Source: Massilia phosphatilytica (GTDB taxonomy: Bacteria > Pseudomonadota > Gammaproteobacteria > Burkholderiales > Burkholderiaceae_D). From it: a stretch of DNA of 64,000 bases. The position numbers were made by a program, and so were the translations under genes. The stretch lies in assembly GCF_002968015.1 (NCBI RefSeq), contig NZ_PUIP01000015.1, positions 143,409 through 207,408 on the forward strand, read 5' to 3'. The notes beneath the pieces are model-generated. The model made no database searches and had not been told where the DNA came from. It saw only the letters and a program-made list of their open reading frames with translations. Below are positions 25,647-32,816 of this stretch, piece after piece. Numbering within the stretch: position 1 is the stretch's first letter; every line of letters starts with the position of its first letter.

Positions 25647-27176
25647 ATGAACACGAAGACTTGCGCACGCACCCTGGCCGTGGCCATCAGCCTGGCCTGG
25701 GCCGTCAGCGCAACGGGCGCACCCGCCCAGGCCGTGCCGGGCGATGCGGCGATCAAGGCGGCCAAACATGCCGTCACCGCGTACCGTAACGACGTCGTCG
25801 GCACGCTGGCCAAACTGGTCAGCTACAACACGGTCGCCGACAAGGACATCCCGTGCGACAGTAACCCGCGCCACCAGGCGTTCAAGGACTACCTGAAACA
25901 GGAAGCGGTCCGACTGGGCCTGGACTTCGCGGACTACGGCTGCGTGGCCATCGTCGGCCTGGGCAAGGGCGAGGAGCGCGTGGGCCTCGTCGCGCATGGC
26001 GACGTGCAGCCCGTCGACGCGAGCAAATGGAAGAAGTCGCCGTTCGAACTGGACCGCACGAGCGAGCCGGGCCGCCTGCTGGCGCGCGGCGCCGAGGACG
26101 ACAAGGGCCCCATTGCCACGGCGCTGTACGCGATGAAGTCGCTGAAGGACCTGCAGGTGCCGCTGTCGAAACGCATCGAACTGTACGTCTACATGGCCGA
26201 GGAATCGGACTGGGCCCCGCTGGAAGCCTTCATCAAGACGCACACGCTGCCGCAGATGAACATCACGCTCGACGCCGAGTATCCGGCCGTGACGGCGGAA
26301 AAGGGCTATGGCACGCTGGCCGTGACGATGCCGGCGACCACGGCCGCGCCGCCGGCCGGCGCACCGTTCGTCAAGGCATTCAAGGGCGGCTTCTTCGGCA
26401 GCCAGATTCCGGAAGACGCGCAGGCTTCGATCGCCAACGCGACGCCGGCACTGGAAGCGCAGATCCGCGCGCGCGCCGGCAAGCAGACCGGCATGCATTA
26501 CCAGTTCGAGCGCAAGGACGGCGACCTGATCGTCACGGCGAAGGGCCTGTCGGCGCACTCGTCGAAGCCGGAAGACGGCGTCAACGCCATCAGCATGCTG
26601 GCCGACGCGCTGGCCGTGCAGGCATGGCCGGACACGACGGCCGGCGCGCTGGTGAACTTCCTCAACGAGATGGTGGGCACCGGCTACTACGGCGAGAAGT
26701 TCGGCAGCATTGCCTACCGCGATGCATTCATGGGCCCGATGACGTTTGCGCCGACCGTGATCCGCCAGCAGGACGGCGGGGGCATCGAGCTGGCGATCAA
26801 CATCCGCCGCCCGCAGGGCAAGACGACTGAACAGCTGACCAGCGAGATCAACGCCGCGCTCGCGCAGTGGCAGGGCGCGCACGTGCAGCTCGCGAACATC
26901 AAGGCCCAGATCGGCGAGCCGTGGGTGCAACAGGACGCGCCGCAATTGCCGGTGCTGATGAAGACGTTCGCGTACTTCACGGGCATCAAGGATCCGAAAC
27001 CGGTCGCGATCGGCGGCGGCACGAACTCGCGCCTGTTCCCGCATGCCGTCAGCTTCGGCCCGGCGATGCCGCACACGGTCTACACGGGGCATTCGGAACA
27101 CGAGTTCATCACCACGAAGCAGCTCTTGCTGAACCTGCAGATGTACACGGCCGTGCTCGCTGAGCTGGCCAAATAA
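25647..27176 (+). CDS. Exported M20-family dipeptidase-like metallopeptidase
   Basis: A 509-residue dizinc peptidase with a signal peptide ending GAPAQA. Probable metal ligands are His in LVAHGDVQPV, Asp in RGAEDDKGP, Glu in MAEESDW, Asp in TLDAEYPAV and His in GHSEHEF, the pattern of PepV-like M20 dipeptidases. An insert of about 100 residues after VTAEKGYGTLAVTM forms the lid. ATG 25647 has GGAGACGGAGAC upstream and is preferred to a TTG 15 bases earlier. It probably degrades dipeptides in the periplasm. Confidence 0.88.
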   Translation: MNTKTCARTLAVAISLAWAVSATGAPAQAVPGDAAIKAAKHAVTAYRNDVVGTLAKLVSYNTVADKDIPCDSNPRHQAFKDYLKQEAVRLGLDFADYGCVAIVGLGKGEERVGLVAHGDVQPVDASKWKKSPFELDRTSEPGRLLARGAEDDKGPIATALYAMKSLKDLQVPLSKRIELYVYMAEESDWAPLEAFIKTHTLPQMNITLDAEYPAVTAEKGYGTLAVTMPATTAAPPAGAPFVKAFKGGFFGSQIPEDAQASIANATPALEAQIRARAGKQTGMHYQFERKDGDLIVTAKGLSAHSSKPEDGVNAISMLADALAVQAWPDTTAGALVNFLNEMVGTGYYGEKFGSIAYRDAFMGPMTFAPTVIRQQDGGGIELAINIRRPQGKTTEQLTSEINAALAQWQGAHVQLANIKAQIGEPWVQQDAPQLPVLMKTFAYFTGIKDPKPVAIGGGTNSRLFPHAVSFGPAMPHTVYTGHSEHEFITTKQLLLNLQMYTAVLAELAK

Positions 27177-27513
27177 ATGTGACATTCCAGCGCCGCCTGG
27201 GCCCGCTCCCGGGGGCGCATCACGATTTTGGTCGCCCGGCAGTCATGTAAGCCGGCTTCTCGCCGAAATGTGTAAATCCTTCCATAAGTTTTGTAGGTTT
27301 GGGCCTACACGATCCCCATCTTCATAGGGAATAAATGCCTGGTCAACGGCGTTTCCCTAGGAGAGACAGCAGGCAGGGCCACGGCCGCCGGACCGGGCTT
27401 CGCATGCTCCGTTGATTGTCGGAAAAACAAGTGCTGACCCCAAGAAAATGTGGCGAAAACGCCATGATAGGATCGGGCCTGACATACGTAGCGATGCCCG
27501 ACCTGTCGATGCC
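27177..27513. promoter_or_regulatory. Intergenic region upstream of galT with two inverted repeats
   Basis: These 337 bp carry TGTAGG-TTTGGG-CCTACA at 27292-27309 and TGGCG-AAAA-CGCCA at 27451-27464. Both are symmetric enough to be operators for a galactose regulator, or RNA hairpins in the galT leader. No gene is supportable here. Confidence 0.4.
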
Positions 27514-28608
27514 ATGCACAGCCAAGAACTGATCAAACCTGACGGAAGAGACCTGACGTTGTACAGCAGCCGGCCCATCCCGGACGGCATCGTCGCGACC
27601 AGTCCCTTCGCCGAACCGCAGCACGCGAACCCGCACCTGCGCTGGCATCCGCTGCGCGGCGAGTGGGTCACGTATGCCGCGTTCCGCCAGAACCGCACGT
27701 ATCAGCCGCCGCCGCAGTACAACCCGCTGGCACCCACGCGCGATCCGGACCACCCGACCGAGATGCCGGCCGGCGACTACGAGATCGCCGTGTTCGACAA
27801 CCGCTTCCCGTCGCTGGCGCTGGACGCGCACGAGCCGCCGGCGTTGACGGTGCCGACCGCGCCTGCCAACGGCAAGTGCGAAGTCGTCGTGTTCACGCAG
27901 GACCCGCAGGCGGCACTTGGCCGGCTGCCGCTGTCGCGCATCGAACTGCTGCTGGAAGTGTGGGGCGACCGCACGCGCAGGATCGGCGGCCAGCACCACA
28001 TCCAGTACGTGCTGCCGTTCGAGAATCGCGGCGCCGAAATGGGCGTCACGCTGCACCATCCGCACGGCCAGATCTACGCCTACCCGTTCGTGCCGCCCGT
28101 GCCCGCGCGCCAGCTCGCGCAGGAACGCGAGTACTACCTGCAGCACGGCACGAGCCTCCTGTGCGACATGGCGCGCGACGAGGCCGCCGACGAGAAGCGC
28201 GTCGTGTACCGCGACGACGAGGCGATCGCCTTCGTACCGGCCTGCGCGCGCTATCCGTACGAGGTGTGGGTGATGCCGACGGCGCCGTGCAAGGACTTCG
28301 CGGCCCTCACGCCGGCGCAGCGCACAAGCCTGGCGCGTGCGCTGAAGACGGTGCTGCTCAAGTTCGACTGCCTGTGGGAGCGCCCGTTCCCGTATCTGAT
28401 GGTGTGGTACCAGGCGCCGACCGATGGCGCCGACCACCCCGAGACGCAACTGCACTGCCAGTTCTATCCGCCGTACCGCACGCGCGACCGGCTGAAATAC
28501 CTGGCCGGCACGGAGATCGGCGCCGGCATGTTCGCGATGGACGTGCTGCCCGAGACGACCGCGTACGAGTTGCAGCAGGTCGACGTGCGGCTGGAGGACG
28601 AGACATGA
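27514..28608 (+). CDS. galT: Galactose-1-phosphate uridylyltransferase
   Basis: A 364-residue Leloir-pathway enzyme that exchanges UMP between UDP-glucose and galactose 1-phosphate. The HIT-type active site is LHHPHGQIYAYPF, with the His182-Pro183-His184 core. Other family blocks are LRWHPLRGEWVTYAAFRQNR near the N terminus and ETQLHCQFYPP near the C terminus. Start MHSQELIKPDG is chosen by family alignment; earlier in-frame TTG/ATG codons add non-homologous sequence. It overlaps the next gene by four bases. Confidence 0.94.
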   Translation: MHSQELIKPDGRDLTLYSSRPIPDGIVATSPFAEPQHANPHLRWHPLRGEWVTYAAFRQNRTYQPPPQYNPLAPTRDPDHPTEMPAGDYEIAVFDNRFPSLALDAHEPPALTVPTAPANGKCEVVVFTQDPQAALGRLPLSRIELLLEVWGDRTRRIGGQHHIQYVLPFENRGAEMGVTLHHPHGQIYAYPFVPPVPARQLAQEREYYLQHGTSLLCDMARDEAADEKRVVYRDDEAIAFVPACARYPYEVWVMPTAPCKDFAALTPAQRTSLARALKTVLLKFDCLWERPFPYLMVWYQAPTDGADHPETQLHCQFYPPYRTRDRLKYLAGTEIGAGMFAMDVLPETTAYELQQVDVRLEDET

Positions 28609-29708
28609 GCCGCGCGGCCGAGGTGTCCGGGAAGCTCGCGCTGCTGCGCGCCGCGCTGGCCGAAGCGGGCGCGCAGGCGATCCGGCTGCGCGGCACCGAC
28701 TGGTTCGCGTGGGCGACGGCGGGCGGCGATTCGTCGGTGCTGCTCGCTGCCGACTGCGGCGTGGCCGAGGTGCTCGTCACGCGCGACGACGCCGTGATCC
28801 TGACGGACGCCATCGACGCCGAGCGCCTGCGCCTGGAACAGGTGCCGCCCGGCTTTACGTTTCACATCGCGCCGTGGGCCGAGACGGAGCTGCGCGACAC
28901 GTATGTGCTGGGCGTGGCGAACGGCGGCATCGTGCTGTCCGACCATCCGCGCCTGAGTAACGGCACCAGCGAGCAGCCGCTGCCCGCGAGCCTGCGCCTG
29001 CGCCGCATGGTCCTGCTGCCGTCCGAACAGGAACGCTATCGCGCGCTGGGCGTCGACGCCGCTCGTGCGATGTCGGAGACGCTGCGCGCCGCGCGGCCCG
29101 AATGGACGGAGCTCGAACTCGCCGCCGCGGGCGCAGCGGCGTTGTGGCAGCGCGGGATCCAGCCCGCGCTGGTGCTGGCCGCGGGCGCACGCCGGGGGCC
29201 AGCGTTCCGCCATCCCGTGCCGACGACCGAGCCGCTGGGCGCACGCGCGCTGCTCGTGTTCGGTGCGCGCCGCCATGGCCTCGTGGCGAATCTGTCGCGC
29301 GGCGTCGCGTTCGGCACCCTGACCGACGACGAGCGCAATGCGCAAGCCGACTTGCTGCAGGTCGAAGCGACGGGACTCGACGCCGTGCGTCCGGGCCAGT
29401 CGCTGGCCGCCGTCTACCACGCGCTGGAGGCGGCGTACCGCCACGTCAACCGGCCGGACGCGATCCGCGAGCATCACCAGGGCGGCATCACGGGCTACCA
29501 GGCGCGCGAGATCGTCGCGAGTCCGAGCACCGCGACCGGGATCGAGACGGGCATGGCGTTCGCGTTCAATCCGGGCTTCGCCGGGATGAAGGTCGAGGAC
29601 ACGTTCCTGCTGGGGGCGAATGGACTCGACAACCTGACGCTGGATCCGGACTGGCCGGCGACGACAATCCAGGGCCGTGCGCGGCCCGTTTGGCTGGAGG
29701 TGGCATGA
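28605..29708 (+). CDS. M24 (aminopeptidase P fold) protein lacking most metal ligands
   Basis: A 367-residue creatinase/aminopeptidase-P-like protein with an N-terminal domain (1-150) and a pita-bread domain (150-367). The usual five metal ligands are mostly lost: the paired Asp region reads ALLVFGARRHGLVANLSRG, and the usual EPG reads FNPGF. Only the His in HHQGGITGYQ and the last Glu in KVEDTFLL remain. It is therefore probably not a standard metallopeptidase and may bind or process a non-peptide. It is locked between galT and galK by overlap and a one-base gap, so its role is likely tied to galactose use. Confidence 0.85.
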   Translation: MSRAAEVSGKLALLRAALAEAGAQAIRLRGTDWFAWATAGGDSSVLLAADCGVAEVLVTRDDAVILTDAIDAERLRLEQVPPGFTFHIAPWAETELRDTYVLGVANGGIVLSDHPRLSNGTSEQPLPASLRLRRMVLLPSEQERYRALGVDAARAMSETLRAARPEWTELELAAAGAAALWQRGIQPALVLAAGARRGPAFRHPVPTTEPLGARALLVFGARRHGLVANLSRGVAFGTLTDDERNAQADLLQVEATGLDAVRPGQSLAAVYHALEAAYRHVNRPDAIREHHQGGITGYQAREIVASPSTATGIETGMAFAFNPGFAGMKVEDTFLLGANGLDNLTLDPDWPATTIQGRARPVWLEVA

Positions 29709-29709
29709 C

Positions 29710-30810
29710 ATGAACAATCCCGAGACCTTCTTCGGCGGCGCCCCGGAAGCGTTCGCGTCGGCCCCCGGCCGCGTCAACCTGCTGGGCGAGCACACGGATT
29801 ACAACGACGGCTACATGCTGCCCGTCGCGACGCCGCAGCGTACCGAGATCGCGCTCGCGCGCAGCCACGACGACCAGCACCACCTGTACTCCGGCACGCT
29901 GGACGGCAACGTCACGTTCGCGGCGAAAGGCGGCAGCGCGCCGCAGGGCTTCGGCAGTTACATCGAAGGCTGCATCCGCCTCGTGGAAGCGACGGGCGTG
30001 GTCGTGCCGCCGCTGCGCGTGTTCGTGACGACGAACCTCCCGGTCGGCTCCGGCCTGTCGTCGTCCGCGGCGCTCGAAGTGGCGATGCTGCGCGCCATGC
30101 GCAACCTGCTCGGCTTCCCCCTCGACGACGTGAAACTCGCGCAGATCGCGCAGCGCGCCGAGATCGAATTCGCCCGCGTCAACTGCGGCATCATGGACCA
30201 GATGGCGTCGAGCCTGTGCGACGAACGGAGCATGCTGTTCATCGACGCGCGCACGCTGGAGCATCACCTCGTGCCGATGCCGGAAGGGGCGGAGCTGATC
30301 GTCGTCGACTCCGGCGTGCCGCGCACGCTCGCGGCCAGCAAGTACAACGAACGCCGCGCTGAATGCGAGGAGGCGTCGCGCAAGCTGGGCGTGAAGGCCC
30401 TGCGCGATGTGACCGATCCCGCGGCCGTGGAGTCGCTGCCCGAGCCGCTGCGCCGGCGCGCGCGCCACGTCGTGCTGGAAGACCTGCGCGTGCTGGAAGC
30501 GGCAAAGGGCGTGTCGGCGGAACGCTTCGGCGAACTGATGAACGCGTCGCACGAAAGCCTGCGCGACGACTACGAGGTTTCGATTCCCGAGCTCGACCAG
30601 CTGGTGGCCGCGTTGCGCGCCGCCCCGGGCGTGCTCGGTGCACGCCTGACCGGCGCCGGATTCGGCGGCGCTACCGTGGCTTTATGCCGGGCTGGCCAGG
30701 CAAGACAGGCAGCGGAAACTGCACTCTCCACCTACAACAAAGCAGGACGCCAGGGACGCATCCTGATCCCGGTCCCGACCCAAGGAAAGGAAAACAATGA
30801 GCCAGTTTGA
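29710..30810 (+). CDS. galK: Galactokinase
   Basis: A 366-residue GHMP kinase that phosphorylates galactose at C1. The galactokinase signature GRVNLLGEHTDYNDGYMLP is at residues about 19-37, the ATP loop LPVGSGLSSSAALEVA at about 110-125, and the third GHMP motif GARLTGAGFGGATVAL near the C terminus. ATG 29710 has GGAGGTGG upstream. The 3' end overlaps the GH2 gene by 14 bases. Confidence 0.95.
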   Translation: MNNPETFFGGAPEAFASAPGRVNLLGEHTDYNDGYMLPVATPQRTEIALARSHDDQHHLYSGTLDGNVTFAAKGGSAPQGFGSYIEGCIRLVEATGVVVPPLRVFVTTNLPVGSGLSSSAALEVAMLRAMRNLLGFPLDDVKLAQIAQRAEIEFARVNCGIMDQMASSLCDERSMLFIDARTLEHHLVPMPEGAELIVVDSGVPRTLAASKYNERRAECEEASRKLGVKALRDVTDPAAVESLPEPLRRRARHVVLEDLRVLEAAKGVSAERFGELMNASHESLRDDYEVSIPELDQLVAALRAAPGVLGARLTGAGFGGATVALCRAGQARQAAETALSTYNKAGRQGRILIPVPTQGKENNEPV

Positions 30811-32605
30811 GTATCCCCGCCCGCAGCTGGTCCGCGACAATTGGATCAACCTGAACGGTAAATGGCGCTTCCGTTTCGACGATGAGCTGGTCAACAAGAT
30901 GCCGGAAGGCGTCACCGGCTGGACCCACGAAATCAACGTGCCGTTCGCGCCCGAGACGGAACTCTCGGGCATCCAGGACACCGGCTTCCACCGCTTCTGC
31001 TGGTACGAGCGCGACTTCGAGCTGATGCCGTCCGAAGAGCGCGTCATCCTGCATTTCGGCGCCGTCGATTATCTTGCCCGCGTGTGGGTCAACGGCCAGC
31101 TCGTGGCCGAGCACGAGGGCGGCCACACGCCGTTCCGCGCCGACATCACACCCGCGCTCAACGCCAGCGGCAAGCAGACCGTGACGGTGTTCGTCGAAGA
31201 CGACCCGGCCGATCTCGCCAAGCCGCGCGGCAAGCAGGACTGGCTGCTGGAACCGCACTCGATCTGGTATCCGCGCACGACCGGCATCTGGCAGACCGTG
31301 TGGATCGAAAAAGTGGCGCGCACCTTCATCCAGACCCTGCGCTGGACGCCGCTGTTCGAAACCTTCGAGATCGGTTGCGAAGTGTTTGCTGGCGGCGACA
31401 TCCAGGAAGACATGTTCGTCGAGGTCAAGATCTGGCACGGCAAGCAATTGCTTGCGGACGACAACTACAAGCTGCTGGCGGGCGAGGCCAATCGCAAGAT
31501 CGCGCTGTCCGACCCCGGCATCGACGATTCGCGCAACGAGCTGTTGTGGAGCCCGGAGCGGCCGACCTTGCTGGACGCCGAGGTGATCCTGCGCTGCGGC
31601 GACAGGATCGTCGACCACGTGAAGTCGTACACGGCGCTGCGCTCGTTCCACATCAACCGCGACCGCCTGCTGCTGAATGGCCGCCCGTATCCGCTGCGCC
31701 TCGTGCTGGACCAGGGCTACTGGACCGAGTCGTTCATGACGGCGCCGTCGGACGAACACCTCAAGCGCGACGTCGAACTGGCCAAGCTGATGGGCTTCAA
31801 CGGCGTGCGCAAGCACCAGAAGATCGAGGATCCGCGCTACCTGTACTGGGCCGACAAGCTGGGCCTGCTCGTGTGGGAAGAGATGCCCTCGGCCTACCGC
31901 TTCGCCCCGCGCGCGATCACGCGCATGGTCAAGGAATGGACGGAAGCCATCGAGCGCGATTACAGCCACCCGTGCATCATCGTGTGGGTGCCGTTCAACG
32001 AATCCTGGGGCGTCCCGAACCTGACGCTGACCCAGGCGCATCGCAACGCGGTCGAGGCGCTGTACCACCTGACGCGCACCCTCGATTCGACCCGCCCGGT
32101 GATCGGCAACGACGGCTGGGAAGCGTCGGCCACCGACATCCTGGGCATCCATGACTACGACTGCAACCCCGACAAGCTGAAGGCGCGCTACGAGGTTTCC
32201 GACCCCGTGCGCACGCTGTTCGACCAGCGCCGCCCTGGCGGACGCATCCTCACCTTGGACGGCTTCCCGCACCGCGGCCAGCCCATCGTGCTTACCGAAT
32301 TCGGCGGCATCGCATTCGATCCGAACGCGACGCCCGAGGACGGCACGTGGGGCTATACCCGTGCCCATACGGCCGAGAGTTATCACGCGCTGTACCGAGA
32401 TCTGCTGAAGGTGGTCAACGAGACCTTCATGTTCAGCGGCTTCTGCTATACCCAGTTCGCCGACACGTTCCAGGAAGCGAACGGCCTGCTCAACGCGGAC
32501 CGTACACCCAAGCTGCCGTTCGAGGTGATCAGCGCGGCGACGCGCAACGTCACCCTCGAACCCAAGGACGTGGAAGAGGAGGGAGACAAGCCGGGCCAGG
32601 CCTGA
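30797..32605 (+). CDS. Cytoplasmic GH2 glycoside hydrolase
   Basis: A 602-residue retaining glycosidase with the GH2 order: sugar-binding jelly roll (1-180), immunoglobulin-like domain (180-290) and barrel. The catalytic pair is Glu402 in PFNESWG (acid/base) and Glu501 in LTEFGG (nucleophile). There is no signal peptide. GH2 covers beta-galactosidase, glucuronidase, mannosidase and some beta-galactofuranosidases; the galT-galK operon and the downstream mutase-like fusion favour a galactoside or galactofuranoside substrate (inference). It overlaps galK by 14 bases. Confidence 0.9.
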   Translation: MSQFEYPRPQLVRDNWINLNGKWRFRFDDELVNKMPEGVTGWTHEINVPFAPETELSGIQDTGFHRFCWYERDFELMPSEERVILHFGAVDYLARVWVNGQLVAEHEGGHTPFRADITPALNASGKQTVTVFVEDDPADLAKPRGKQDWLLEPHSIWYPRTTGIWQTVWIEKVARTFIQTLRWTPLFETFEIGCEVFAGGDIQEDMFVEVKIWHGKQLLADDNYKLLAGEANRKIALSDPGIDDSRNELLWSPERPTLLDAEVILRCGDRIVDHVKSYTALRSFHINRDRLLLNGRPYPLRLVLDQGYWTESFMTAPSDEHLKRDVELAKLMGFNGVRKHQKIEDPRYLYWADKLGLLVWEEMPSAYRFAPRAITRMVKEWTEAIERDYSHPCIIVWVPFNESWGVPNLTLTQAHRNAVEALYHLTRTLDSTRPVIGNDGWEASATDILGIHDYDCNPDKLKARYEVSDPVRTLFDQRRPGGRILTLDGFPHRGQPIVLTEFGGIAFDPNATPEDGTWGYTRAHTAESYHALYRDLLKVVNETFMFSGFCYTQFADTFQEANGLLNADRTPKLPFEVISAATRNVTLEPKDVEEEGDKPGQA

Positions 32606-32816
32606 TCCAGGCGCCGCCCGGCGCGCTCCGAACCCCGACGCGAGCACGGCACCCTTTGGGCGCCCGCCCCATCGCAGCGCGGCCATCCTTGGCCGCGCTG
32701 TGGACGGGTTCGCTCGTCCGTACCGCGCGCAGAGCGTCCGCCGCCGCGCCGCGGTGCGGTCGGTCGGCCCACGCCACCGATCAACTGCACGCCCCGCGGG
32801 GCGAAAAGGAGCCATC

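Noticed and set aside
32791..32802. GCCCCGCGGGGC palindrome before the fusion gene as a terminator
   Set aside because: Only four bp can pair around a four-base loop and a good Shine-Dalgarno and start follow at once, with no U-tract.
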